From positions 2,744,028 to 2,808,027 of the forward strand of contig NZ_QPFB01000001.1 of the NCBI RefSeq assembly GCF_004348115.1: 64,000 nt of DNA, read 5' to 3'. Positions 1 to 9,093 of the stretch are shown piece by piece. The DNA is from Stenotrophomonas sp. ATCM1_4 (GTDB taxonomy: Bacteria; Pseudomonadota; Gammaproteobacteria; Xanthomonadales; Xanthomonadaceae). How positions within the stretch are numbered: the stretch's first letter is position 1; each line of letters opens with the position of its first letter. The translations under genes and the position numbers were made by a program. The notes beneath the pieces were generated by a model, which was not told where the DNA came from, searched no databases, and was given only the letters and a program-made list of their open reading frames with translations.

Positions 1-112
1 CTGCACCGATCTTGGTCAGCGCGGCGGTCAGGGTGGTCTTGCCATGGTCAACGTGACCGATGGTGCCGACGTTGACGTGCGGCTTGGTACGCTCGAACTT
101 ACCCTTGGACAT
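1..112 (-). CDS. tuf: Elongation factor Tu, 5' part (partial)
   Basis: GTPase that delivers aminoacyl-tRNA to the ribosome. Only the first 37 codons lie in the window; the gene runs off the left edge. The N-terminus reads [20 protein letters not shown] and continues into the G1 P-loop GHVDHGKT, which is diagnostic of EF-Tu. It lies just downstream of tRNA-Tyr, tRNA-Gly and tRNA-Thr on the same strand, the classical tRNA-tufB arrangement of gammaproteobacteria, so it is probably co-transcribed with them. The stretch between the ATG and tRNA-Thr is short (about 47 nt). Certain as EF-Tu; which of the two usual tuf copies it is rests on the tRNA context. Confidence 0.96.
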   Translation of the reverse strand, partial: MSKGKFERTKPHVNVGTIGHVDHGKTTLTAALTKIGA

Positions 113-159
113 GGCTGCTTCTTCTCGGTAACAAGTTGGTTATGGCATTTACAGCAAGA

Positions 160-235
160 TGGTGCTCACGAAAGGAATCGAACCTTCGACCTCCTCCTTA
201 CCAAGGAGGTGCTCTACCGACTGAGCTACGTGAGC
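160..235 (-). tRNA. tRNA-Thr (anticodon GGT)
   Basis: The minus strand folds as a 76-nt cloverleaf: acceptor GCTCACG pairs with CGTGAGC, the anticodon loop is TTGGTAA with anticodon GGT, the T-arm contains TTCGATT, and an encoded ACCA 3' end is present. It sits between tRNA-Gly and tuf, in the third tRNA position of a tRNA-tufB operon. Confidence 0.95.
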
Positions 236-272
236 GAGTTGTCTATTATGGCAGCTTTTTCATAATGTTCAA

Positions 273-346
<74 letters not shown>

Positions 347-370
347 AAGGGAACTGCCACAACGCAAAAC

Positions 371-456
371 TGGTGGAGGGAGGTGGATTCGAACCACCGA
401 AGGCGTAAGCCAGCAGATTTACAGTCTGCCCCCGTTGGCCGCTTGGGTATCCCTCC
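371..456 (-). tRNA. tRNA-Tyr (anticodon GTA)
   Basis: An 86-nt class II tRNA with a long variable arm on the minus strand. The acceptor GGAGGGA pairs with TCCCTCC, the anticodon arm CAGACTGTAAATCTG gives GTA, the T-loop is TTCGAAT, and ACCA is encoded. It is the first gene of the tRNA-tuf unit, behind a near-consensus promoter. Confidence 0.96.
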
Positions 457-513
457 GCACCACTCCCTTGTCTAGGACCTTGGCCGAACCGGTCAGGGGT
501 GGGTGAGCCCGCT

Positions 514-542
514 ATTCTGGTGATATGCCCTCATGCTGTCAA
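514..542 (-). promoter_or_regulatory. Sigma70-type promoter of the tRNA-tuf operon
   Basis: On the minus strand a perfect -35 TTGACA (537-542) is followed by a 17-bp spacer and a -10 CAGAAT (514-519). The discriminator just downstream is AGCGGGCTC, GC-rich as in promoters under stringent control. It lies about 60 bp upstream of tRNA-Tyr with no other gene between, so it is the likely promoter for the three tRNAs and tuf. Stringent control is inferred from the GC discriminator only. Confidence 0.75.
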
Positions 543-593
543 CAGAAATCTTCACATCCGTTGAAGTTTTTTGGCGGGCCCCGCCCTGCCCCG

Positions 594-1613
594 TCATTCG
601 CCCGGCATCTTGAGTTTTTCGTCCGCGAAGATGGCCACGTGCGGCACGCCGTCGGCACCGATCCAGCCCCGGTACATGCCTTCGGTATTGAAGGGCGTGG
701 CCGCCTTGCCGTCGGCGGACAGCACGATGGCGCCACCATCGCCCCCCAGCTCCGGCACACGCTTCACCACGACCTCGTCACCGGCCTGGGCGGGGCTCTC
801 GTGCAGGTACTTCATGCGCGAACAGACTTCATGGGCCACCGACAGGCGGATGTAGAACTCGCCCCAACCGGTGCCGGACACCGCGCACTGGTCGCTGGCG
901 TACGTTCCGGCGCCGATGATCGGCGAGTCACCCACGCGACCGTAGCGCTTGTTGGTCATGCCACCGGTGGAGGTGCCCGCCGCGAGCTTGCCCTGGGCAT
1001 CCAGGGCCACCGCGCCCACGGTGCCGAAGTGCTTGGCGGTCTCCAGGTTGGCGTGCGCCTGCCCCGCCGCCTCCTCCTTCAGTGCTTCCTGCAGCTGCTG
1101 CCAGCGCTTCTCGGTACGGAAGTAGGACGGATCGACCAGTTCGATCTTCTGCTCGGCCGCAAACAACTCGGCCCCCTCCCCGACCATCATCACGTGCGGC
1201 GACTGCTCCATCACCGCGCGCGCCAGCAGGATCGGATTCTTCACCGTATGCACGCCGGCCACGGCACCGGCGCGCAGGGTGGCGCCGTCCATCAGCGAGG
1301 CATCCAACTCGTTCTTTCCGTCGTGGGTGAAGACGGCACCGCGTCCTGCATTGAACGTGGGATCGTTTTCCAGCACGGTGATCGCAGCGGTCACCGCATC
1401 CATCGCCGGCTTGCCCGCCATCAACGCCTCATGGCCGCGACGCAGCGCTTCGGTCAATGCCGCACGTGCCGCACGCTCTTCTTCCGCACTGAAGCCCTTG
1501 CGCTCCACGCCGGCACCGCCATGGATGACCAGCAGGGGGGAGGCCGGCGCCGCCCAGGCAGCCCCCGCAGACAACGACGCCAGGCCCAGCAGTACCGCGG
1601 AAGTCAGCTTCAT
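594..1613 (-). CDS. iaaA: Secreted isoaspartyl peptidase/L-asparaginase
   Basis: Ntn-hydrolase of the plant-type asparaginase family (EC 3.4.19.5) that cleaves beta-aspartyl dipeptides, including those released from cyanophycin, and asparagine. The 339-aa precursor has a signal peptide (about residues 1-22, ending AAWA). The start of the mature chain carries the family HGGAG motif, and the autocleavage nucleophile lies in FGTVGAVALD (Thr198). A TSTGG motif follows near residue 214. The family normally self-cleaves before that Thr into alpha and beta subunits. GGAG nine bases upstream supports the ATG. It is downstream of a cyanophycinase gene, with a terminator hairpin between, so it probably has its own promoter. 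Family assignment is firm; the cyanophycin substrate is inferred from context. Confidence 0.9.
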   Translation of the reverse strand: MKLTSAVLLGLASLSAGAAWAAPASPLLVIHGGAGVERKGFSAEEERAARAALTEALRRGHEALMAGKPAMDAVTAAITVLENDPTFNAGRGAVFTHDGKNELDASLMDGATLRAGAVAGVHTVKNPILLARAVMEQSPHVMMVGEGAELFAAEQKIELVDPSYFRTEKRWQQLQEALKEEAAGQAHANLETAKHFGTVGAVALDAQGKLAAGTSTGGMTNKRYGRVGDSPIIGAGTYASDQCAVSGTGWGEFYIRLSVAHEVCSRMKYLHESPAQAGDEVVVKRVPELGGDGGAIVLSADGKAATPFNTEGMYRGWIGADGVPHVAIFADEKLKMPGE

Positions 1614-1680
1614 GTTTCATCACTCCAGGTAGGAACGGCGATTCTAGGCACGCCATCGACAGGCTGAACAGTGACCCACG

Positions 1681-1702
1681 AAAAAGGGGCCCGAGGCCCC
1701 TT
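1681..1702 (-). terminator. Rho-independent terminator after cyanophycinase
   Basis: On the minus strand an 8-bp AAGGGGCC/GGCCCCTT hairpin with a 3-nt loop runs into a five-T tract (1681-1685). It lies 26 nt past the cyanophycinase stop and before the isoaspartyl peptidase start, which argues against one simple dicistronic mRNA. Confidence 0.75.
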
Positions 1703-1727
1703 CTTTCCGGTCAATCGCACCGCAGCT

Positions 1728-2747
1728 TCAGTTCGGGCGCAGTTGCAGCTCACCATCGACCACGCTGGCCACCGCGGTGAAAGCCGCGTTGTCCACCTTG
1801 AAGCCGTCCAGGTGCAGGCGGCTGCCGGCACCCACGCCGGTCACCGGGATGGCAGTGAACTCCAGCGACGCGCCGTCGGTGAGCCGCTCGGCGGCGCGCT
1901 GCGGCATCACCAGCCAGGCGTAGCCCCCGTTGAGCGAGTACACCCGCGCACGCCCGTCAGCTTCCACACACAGGGCCGTATCCTCGTCCACGCCGATCCC
2001 GACGATGTCGCCCTTGCCGCTGTCCCGGGCCGCACGGGCGACGAAGACAATCAGCCGACCCAAGCGGTCGCGCTTGGCGAAATGGGTGTCGGTCACGACA
2101 TTGGACAGGAAGGGCATGGTGAGGAAATCCTTGTCCATGGTGACTTCGCTGCCCATCGGGTCGCCCAGTGCGGATACCGAATCGACGCTCCCGCCATCCA
2201 GCGCGCCATAGGCATAGGCCCCGAGGATGGCCAGCCCGGCACTGGTGCCGCCAATCGGCTTGCCCGCCCGCACATGCGCATTCAGTGCGTCATTGAGCTG
2301 CGTTCCCTTCCAGAAACGGATGTAACGCGCCTGGTCACCGCCGGCGATGAAGATCGCGTCGGCGCCACGCACCACGCGCAACACCTCCGGATCATCGGCG
2401 GCGGCGCGATTGTCGAACACCAGCGTCTGCACCGCGGTCACGCCACCGACGTCGTTGAATAGTTCCTTCTGCAACTCATCGTCGCCGGAAGCACGCAGGA
2501 TCACCACCCGTCCATGGCCAGCACGCTCGACCCACCAGTGGAATGCCTCCGGGGCCCAGTCGCCGCCGCCCATCAGCAGCATCGCCGCCTCCGTCTTGCC
2601 CGGGCGCGGCGTGTCGAGGTTGCCGATCTGGTAATAGCGGTAACCGTTCTGCGATGCAGCACCGGCCTGTGCCACGGCGGTACCGGCGATGCCCAGCGCC
2701 AACAGCACCAGCGCCAGCCGCCCAAGGCAGAAATTCACGCGTTTCAT
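1728..2747 (-). CDS. Secreted cyanophycinase (peptidase S51)
   Basis: Serine exopeptidase that hydrolyses the storage polymer cyanophycin (multi-L-arginyl-poly-aspartate) to beta-Asp-Arg dipeptides. From the chosen ATG the protein is 339 aa. It opens with a hydrophobic signal peptide ending AVAQA, then LLMGGGDW, IFIAGGDQ and the nucleophile motif IGGTSAGLA (Ser near residue 169), all typical of S51 cyanophycinases. Two ATGs lie 3 and 2 codons upstream; this one has a GGTGG ribosome site about 9 bp away. It is divergent from a TonB-dependent receptor and next to an isoaspartyl peptidase that would finish the degradation. Export implies use of external polymer rather than turnover of an internal store. 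The gene name used for the extracellular Pseudomonas enzyme is cphE. Confidence 0.88.
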   Translation of the reverse strand: MKRVNFCLGRLALVLLALGIAGTAVAQAGAASQNGYRYYQIGNLDTPRPGKTEAAMLLMGGGDWAPEAFHWWVERAGHGRVVILRASGDDELQKELFNDVGGVTAVQTLVFDNRAAADDPEVLRVVRGADAIFIAGGDQARYIRFWKGTQLNDALNAHVRAGKPIGGTSAGLAILGAYAYGALDGGSVDSVSALGDPMGSEVTMDKDFLTMPFLSNVVTDTHFAKRDRLGRLIVFVARAARDSGKGDIVGIGVDEDTALCVEADGRARVYSLNGGYAWLVMPQRAAERLTDGASLEFTAIPVTGVGAGSRLHLDGFKVDNAAFTAVASVVDGELQLRPN

Positions 2748-2855
2748 CCCCATCATCCACCGACCACATGTAATCGCTTTCAGGCGTAATGCCAGACTTT
2801 TCGGCAGTGGTCAAGCATGTAAAAAAGGTGTTAGATGCAGGAACCCCATTCACAG

Positions 2856-2889
2856 TTTCTGACAGGGGTAGGCGGCGTTTCCTGACAGG
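2856..2889. promoter_or_regulatory. Paired direct repeat in the cyanophycinase/TonB receptor intergenic region
   Basis: TTTCTGACAGG (2856-2866) and TTTCCTGACAGG (2878-2889) recur about 22 bp apart, two turns of the helix, and the second contains the perfect palindrome CCTGACAGG. The pair lies 48 bp before the TonB receptor ATG in the divergent spacer, where a shared regulator could bind. No regulator gene is adjacent, so this is only a candidate operator. Confidence 0.35.
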
Positions 2890-2936
2890 AACTGCCGGGG
2901 GGATTTCCAGAACACTTTTCATCAGAGAGCTGATTC

Positions 2937-5723
2937 ATGCGTAAGCACGCAATGGTGTGTTCGATACAGCTGGCCCTGCTCGCCATGACCGCACCGGCCA
3001 TGGCCCAAACCACTTCGGGGAGCCAGCCCCAACAACTGGATACCGTGCAGGTCACCGGTTCGCGCATCCCGCGCGCACAGGTGGAGGGGCCCGCACCCAT
3101 CAGTGTCATCAATGCCGAACAGATCAAGGCCGCCGGCCTGACCTCGGTACCCGATGTACTTCGCGCGCTCAGCCAGAACAACGGCTACACGCAGGGACAG
3201 CAGAACACCACCGGCGCACAGTCCACGCCCGGCGCACAGGCCGTGGACCTGCGTGGACTCGGACCGAATCACACGCTGGTGCTGATCAACGGCCGCCGCA
3301 TCGCCGACTTCCCCCTCCCGCTCAACGGCAAGAGCAACTTCACCGACGTCGGCAACATTCCGCTGGGAATGATCGACCGCATCGAAGTGCTCACCGGCAG
3401 CGCCTCGGCCGTGTACGGCTCCGACGCGATGGCTGGCGTGATCAACTTCATCCTGAAGAAATCCACCGATGGCACCACCATCGACTACCGCTACGGCGAC
3501 ACCAGTCGCGGCGGCGGTGAATCGCATGACCTGACCCTGACGACCGGCTTTGACCGCGGCAACTTCACCGGCATCGTCGGCGTGGAACTGATCAACAAGC
3601 GTCCGCTGTGGGGTAGCGATCGCAAGGCCCAGGATTCCACGTTCGACGGCCCGACCGAGCGCAGCCGGCTGCTGCACCTGGTGGCCCGCCGCTATGACGT
3701 GGACGATGACGTGGCGATGGACCCGGAAGGCGCATGCGCGAACCTGGGGGCGCTCAACGGCGGCAGCACCACGCTGGCCGCCGACCGCTATGGCGAGCCG
3801 TACTGCGGCAGCGACCGCGTCGTCGGCTATCGCACCATCGTCAACGAGCGCAAGGGCGCCACCGCCTACGGTTCGTTCGAGTACCGCTTCAACGACGCGC
3901 TGTCGTGGTTCGCCGATGTCCAGCTGGGCCACCAGAAGGTCAAGCTGATGACCGGCAACGGCGGCAACAATGCGGTGAGCGACAACATGGGCTGGGAGTT
4001 CCACGACCCCGCCTCGACCGACAACAACGACAAGGTCTTCTACAACGCCGGCACCGGCCACTACGAGATCTGGCAGCGGCAGTTCAGCCCCGAGGAAGTG
4101 GGCGGCCTGGGCAACCGCATGAACACCACCACCCAGAAGACACTGGCGGTGACCACCGGCCTGAAGGGCATGTTCGGCGAGAACTGGAACTGGGAAGCGG
4201 CCTACAACCATTCCCAGTACAAGGCCGACGTGAAGATGCCGCGCATCAAGGCCGACGCCGCCAACCGCTTCTTCCTGGGCGAACGCCTGGGTTACGACGC
4301 CGATGGCTATGCGATCTACAACCCCGATCCGGCCCGCCTGTACACCCCGCTGACGGCGGCGCAGTTTGCCTCGTTCGCCGCCATGTCCACCTTCCGCCCC
4401 GAGGCGAAGAACGACAACGTCAGCTTCACCGCCGACAATGGCTCGCTGTTCTCGTTGCCGGCCGGTGACGTGGGCTTTGCCGGCGTCATCGAGTACGGCC
4501 GCCAGTCGTATGCGATCAATCCCGATCCGCTGGCATTGACCGCCGATGCCTACTACGGCCCGCAGTACGGCGATGGCGATGGCAGCCGCAACCGCTGGAG
4601 CGCGGCGGGCGAACTGCGCGTGCCGGTGACTTCGAACCTGGAAGCCAGCCTGGCCGGCCGCTATGACCGCTACAGCTTCGGCAACCGTAACCCCGGCAAG
4701 TTCACCTACAGCGCCGGCCTGGAATGGCGCCCGTTCGACACCCTGCTGGTGCGCGGTTCGTACGGCACCGGCTTCCGCGCGCCGGACATGCACTACCTGT
4801 TCGCCGGCGATGATTTCTACCGCAAGGTTTCCACCGACTACTACCAGTGCCGTACCGATGAACCCGGCTTCAACAATGGCAAGTGCTACGACGAGGGCGA
4901 CTGGGACACCAACACCCTCGACGTCTATGCCGGCAACGAGGAGCTGGACGTGGAGACCAGCAAGTCGTTCACGGCCGGCTTCGTGTGGTCGCCGATCGAC
5001 GGCCTGGACCTGGCGGTGGACTACTACAAGATCAAGGTGATGAACCAGGTGCAGTCGCAGGACCGCGAGGTGCTGCGCATCACCGAAGCCAACTGCCGGC
5101 TGGGCGTGACCGACAGCGGTGCGGCGGTGGACATCAACTCGCCGACCTGCGTCGATGCGCTGGCCCGTGTCATCCGGGACGCCGACGGTACCATCACCAG
5201 CGTCCACTTCGCGCCGATCAACATCGCCCGCGAGGAGACCTCGGGCGTGGACGTGACCGCCAACTACCGCCTGCCGACCACCCGCATCGGCAACTTCAAC
5301 CTCAGCGGCAGCTACACCTGGGCACGCAACCACACCCGCCAGCAGTATCCCGGCGACCCGACCGAGGACATGCTGGCCGTCACCTTCGTCGACACCACCA
5401 TGCCGCGCGTGAAGTCCAACCTGGGCGTGAGCTGGGACCGTGACCAGTGGGGTGCCAGCCTGTTCGGCAACTACCTGGGCCGCGTCGCCAACTACGACAA
5501 CGACGCGTGGACCGAGGCCACCTGGCGCTTCAACGCCGCGGCGCGGTATGACATCACCGACCACCTGCGGGTGTCGCTGACGGTCAACAACCTGTTCGAC
5601 AAGATGCCGCCGAAGGATGCCACCTGGGCTGCCTATCCGTACTACAACACCTCGTGGTTCGACACCATCGGCCGCAGCTACTTCGTGCAGGTGACCTGGA
5701 AGCTGGGCGGCAAACCGCTGTGA
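2937..5723 (+). CDS. TonB-dependent receptor (oligopeptide/cyanophycin-locus type)
   Basis: Outer-membrane beta-barrel transporter of 928 aa that takes up a large ligand using TonB-ExbBD energy. The signal peptide is residues 1-24 (ending AMAQ). A short TonB-box-like segment DTVQVTGSRI and a plug domain (about residues 35-180, with VDLRGLGPNHTLVLINGRR and YGSDAMAGVINFILK) follow, then the barrel up to the terminal aromatic strand FVQVTWKL. It is divergent from secreted cyanophycinase and isoaspartyl peptidase, so its ligand may be cyanophycin or its peptides. The plug signature alone does not fix the substrate. It ends just before an intrinsic terminator, so it is probably monocistronic. Confidence 0.93.
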   Translation: MRKHAMVCSIQLALLAMTAPAMAQTTSGSQPQQLDTVQVTGSRIPRAQVEGPAPISVINAEQIKAAGLTSVPDVLRALSQNNGYTQGQQNTTGAQSTPGAQAVDLRGLGPNHTLVLINGRRIADFPLPLNGKSNFTDVGNIPLGMIDRIEVLTGSASAVYGSDAMAGVINFILKKSTDGTTIDYRYGDTSRGGGESHDLTLTTGFDRGNFTGIVGVELINKRPLWGSDRKAQDSTFDGPTERSRLLHLVARRYDVDDDVAMDPEGACANLGALNGGSTTLAADRYGEPYCGSDRVVGYRTIVNERKGATAYGSFEYRFNDALSWFADVQLGHQKVKLMTGNGGNNAVSDNMGWEFHDPASTDNNDKVFYNAGTGHYEIWQRQFSPEEVGGLGNRMNTTTQKTLAVTTGLKGMFGENWNWEAAYNHSQYKADVKMPRIKADAANRFFLGERLGYDADGYAIYNPDPARLYTPLTAAQFASFAAMSTFRPEAKNDNVSFTADNGSLFSLPAGDVGFAGVIEYGRQSYAINPDPLALTADAYYGPQYGDGDGSRNRWSAAGELRVPVTSNLEASLAGRYDRYSFGNRNPGKFTYSAGLEWRPFDTLLVRGSYGTGFRAPDMHYLFAGDDFYRKVSTDYYQCRTDEPGFNNGKCYDEGDWDTNTLDVYAGNEELDVETSKSFTAGFVWSPIDGLDLAVDYYKIKVMNQVQSQDREVLRITEANCRLGVTDSGAAVDINSPTCVDALARVIRDADGTITSVHFAPINIAREETSGVDVTANYRLPTTRIGNFNLSGSYTWARNHTRQQYPGDPTEDMLAVTFVDTTMPRVKSNLGVSWDRDQWGASLFGNYLGRVANYDNDAWTEATWRFNAAARYDITDHLRVSLTVNNLFDKMPPKDATWAAYPYYNTSWFDTIGRSYFVQVTWKLGGKPL

Positions 5724-5745
5724 TCATCGATTGACTGCCGTACCC

Positions 5746-5777
5746 GAAGCCCGCCGCAAGGCGGGCTTCGTTTTTTC
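5746..5777 (+). terminator. Rho-independent terminator of the TonB receptor gene
   Basis: A perfect 10-bp hairpin, GAAGCCCGCC/GGCGGGCTTC with a GCAA tetraloop, followed by GTTTTTTC, 22 nt after the stop codon. Confidence 0.92.
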
Positions 5778-5863
5778 GCCATCCAGCGGCGCCTCCAGTT
5801 CTCGGATGGCAATTTAGGAATCCACTGATGTGCGCGTCAGTGGCCGCTCCCTAGCATGCAGCG

Positions 5864-7261
5864 ATGCACCGCCTTCTTCCCCGGCGTCATGCCATGGACG
5901 CCCCCGTGGTCGCCGCCAGCGTCCTGCTGCGCGCACTCTCGCTGTGTGTGCTGTTGTGCCTGCTCGGAACCGCCGTCTTCTACCTGTTGGGCCAGCTGGA
6001 CGAAGCAGTGTCGCAGCACCGTCGCGACATGAACGCCCGCGCCTACCGCACCCAGCTCTACTTCGACCAACGCGAAGCGCTGCTGAACTACCTGGCCGAT
6101 TCGGTCGTGCAGGTGCCCTTGCGGGAGGACACTCCCCTCCCGGTGATCGAAGGCGCGGTCCGGCACCTGCCGCTGGGCCAGGTTGGCAGCCGCCAGCAGT
6201 TGCAACTGCTGCTGCCCGCACCGGCCGAGCGCACCCTGCGGGAACTGGGGGTGCGGCTGATCCACGTGGGCCCGGGCACTGATGCCTCCGGGCACTGGCT
6301 CTCCCCGATCAACACCGAAACCGCAGGCGTCCCCATCGGCGTGGATGCAACCCTCCTGCGCCTGCATGCCGCGCCCGGGCAGAGCCCCCCGCAGGTGCAA
6401 TGGCTGGCCTCGCCGCAGGCACCGGGCACGATCCACCTCTATCGCGCCATCGATGATGCCACCGTACCGCAGCACTGGCTGGTACTGGCCCTGGATGCCG
6501 CAGCATCCGCCGCCGTCGTTGGTTGCGGCACCACCAGCGCCTGCGCGCTACTCGATGCCAGTGGACAGCCGGTGCCTCCCACAAACCCTGGCAAGGGAGC
6601 GCCGCCCTCGCCAGGGTTGCGCGAACTGCAGGGTGATCGCTTCGGCTTCGCCTGGCTGCACGGGCTGACATTGCTGAAGGGGATCGGCCGGGACGACTGG
6701 CGATTGGTCCAGCATGTCCGCCCCGCGCGGCTGCTGAAGGACATCGGCATGCCCCTGGCGGTGACCCTGCTGCTATGCGTGGTGGCGGCCGTCACCCTGC
6801 GCGCACTGACGCTGAAGCTCGACCGCCAGATCATCGGCCCGGCACGTGACCAGCACCGGCAGCTGTTGGAGAGTTTCCATTTCGGCAGCACGGTCGTGGA
6901 GATGGCGCCGGTCGGCATCTGCGTGCTGCGCTGCCACGATGGCCAGATCATGCTGGAGAACCAACTGGCACGCGACTGGTTGGCGCAGACCATCGCAGCG
7001 AGGACTGGAACGCGGCGTGGCGCAGCATCGCCCGCAGCAGCCATGCCTCCACCGCGGCCCGGCAGGCACGCGATTTCACCACGCATGATGGCCGCGAGCT
7101 GCAGGTGCTGTACAGCGCCACCCGCTACCACAATGAAGACGTACTGCTGTGCGTGTTCAGCGACATCAGCCGACACCGCCAGATCCAGGCCGCGCTGGCC
7201 AATGCAAAGTTGGCGGCCGACAACGCCAGCAAGGCCAAGAGCGCATTCGTGGCGACGATGA
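5864..7261 (+). pseudogene. Hybrid sensor kinase, N-terminal part (frameshifted)
   Basis: First part of a BvgS/EvgS-like hybrid histidine kinase. This frame encodes a membrane-anchored sensor: TM1 around residues 18-42, a periplasmic domain, TM2 around residues 293-315 (LAVTLLLCVVAAVTLRAL), and the start of a PAS-like domain (MAPVGICVLRCHDGQIMLEN). After DWLAQ (about nt 6985-6995) the reading becomes low-complexity Arg/Pro/Ala and stops at 7261. The sensible sequence continues in the frame one base back (SEDWNAAWRSIARS). That means one base is missing here, or two extra are present, relative to an intact gene of about 1076 codons. It may be a true mutation or a sequencing error. As read, the product is a sensor without a kinase. 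Confidence 0.8.
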
Positions 7262-9093
7262 GCCATGAGATCCGTACGCCGCTGCACGGCCTGCTTGGCA
7301 CGCTGGAACTGCTTGCCGGCACCTCGCTGGATCCACGGCAGGCGCGCCTGCTGGAAACCCTGCAACAGTCCTCGGCGGTCCTGCTGCAGCTGATCAGCAA
7401 CGTACTGGACGTCTCGCGGATCGAATCGGGACAGCTCGGCATCCGTCCGGCACCGTTCTGCCCGCTGGACCTTGCCGAGACGACGCTGCGCAGCTATGCC
7501 GATGCAGCGCTGCGCAAGCAGCTGCAGATCATGGTTTGCACCGACCCGACCCTGCCGATGCATGTCACCGGCGACGCCGATCGCATCCGCCAGATCCTGG
7601 GCAACCTGCTGAGCAACGCGATCAAGTTCACCGACAGCGGGCGGATCGTGATGCGGGTCTGGCCCGAACAGGACGAGACCGGCATGCAGCGCATCTGCTG
7701 GCAGGTCACCGACACCGGCGTGGGCATTCCCGTAGCGGCCCAAGCACGCTTGTTCAAGCCGTTCCAGCAGGTCGAAGGCCAGCACCGCGCGGAGGGCAGC
7801 GGGCTGGGGCTGTCGATCAGTCGCCATCTGGTCGAACAGATGCATGGCGAGCTGCAGCTGGTCAGTGCATCCGGATTGGGCAGCAGCTTCACCATCCGCC
7901 TACCACTACCCTCCGCCGCGGAAGATGATGGGAACACGCCGCGCCTGCTCGCCGAACCGGTGGTGTATGTGCGCTGCCCGGTGCTGGAGCTGACCGAGAG
8001 CGCCTGCCAATGGCTGCAACGCTGGGGCGCCACGGCACGACCATGGCCGGGCTTGATGCAGGCCATCGAACCGGGCGCCATCCTGGTGGACAGCGATCCC
8101 GGCGGCGCGGCGCCCTTGTCCTGGTCCGGCCCGCGCGTGATCACCACGCCCGATGCCGGCGACCAGCCCATCGCTCATCCGGCGCGGCCGGACGAACGCA
8201 TCGTCAGCCTCTTCAGCATCCGCGCCATCGCCGCCGGCGTGGCACAACTGCAGCAGGGGGTGCTGTTGCCTGCGCCCCCCGCTGCTCCCCGTCATGGACA
8301 TGCCCTCGGGTTGCAGGTGCTGGTGGTCGAGGACAACCCTATCAATCGCCTGCTGCTCCAGGAGCAGCTCGAAGCGCTCGGCTGCCAGCCGACCCTGGCC
8401 GCCGATGGCTGCGAGGCATTGGCCTGCTGCCGCGCACGCGACTTCGACGTGATCCTGAGCGACATCAACATGCCGCGGATCGACGGCTACGCATTGGCGC
8501 GTCGGCTGCGCGCGGTCGGCATCTCGACGCCGATCATCGGCGCCACAGCCAACGCCGCGCCCGAAATCCGTGCGCTATGCCGCGAGGCTGGCATGGACGA
8601 CTGCCTGTTCAAGCCCATCACCCTGCAGGCGCTGCAGGCCCAGTTGGCGACGCTCGGTCTGTCCCCCCATCAGGCATTGGAGGAACCCGCCCTCGCCCCT
8701 GTCGCTGCCCCTTCCACCACGACGGATGCGTTGCAGGTGCCAGCGGACGTACTGCAGGTGTTCATAGACACGATGCGTTCGGACATCAGCCACCTGGGTG
8801 TAGCAATGGCCGATGCCGAACGCCCACTGGCCTCGCAGCTGCTGCACCGGATCCGTGGCGCGCTGGTCGTTGTTTCGGCCACTGGCCTGGCCGATGCCGC
8901 CCAGCTCGCCGAGCGGCAGGTGGCCGGCTCCGCCCCTTGGGCGGAGGCCATCGATGCAACCAACACATTCGTCTTCCGGCTGGAGGGCGCACTGCGCCAA
9001 CTGGAGACGGCCGGCCCGGTAGCGTCGCGACTTGCGCCGATGCCCGCAGCAGGGACGGAGGAGGCTGATGCACGCAACCGTAGTGATCGCTGA
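7105..9093 (+). pseudogene. Hybrid sensor kinase, C-terminal part: HisKA-HATPase-REC-Hpt
   Basis: Catalytic half of the same broken gene. The open frame extends back to about nt 6990; 7105 is merely its first ATG. In order it shows the end of the PAS domain, HisKA with the phospho-acceptor SHEIRTP (nt ~7261), HATPase_c with NLLSNAIKF, DTGVGI and GSGLGLSI, a receiver domain (VVEDNPINRLLLQ, acceptor Asp in LSDINMP, nt ~8460), and a C-terminal Hpt with HRIRG (nt ~8849). All catalytic residues are intact, so only the frameshift separates sensing from signalling. Expressed alone it would be a soluble kinase without its input. The response-regulator gene overlaps its last 26 nt, which makes that the probable partner. 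Confidence 0.8.

Noticed and set aside
568..590. T-rich GC hairpin just after the isoaspartyl peptidase stop as its terminator
   Set aside because: The T-tract is on the wrong side for minus-strand transcription.
2922..5564. An 880-codon open frame antisense to the first TonB receptor
   Set aside because: It is a by-product of GC-rich codon bias; Val/His/Gly-rich with no domain. The plus frame has a signal peptide, plug and barrel.
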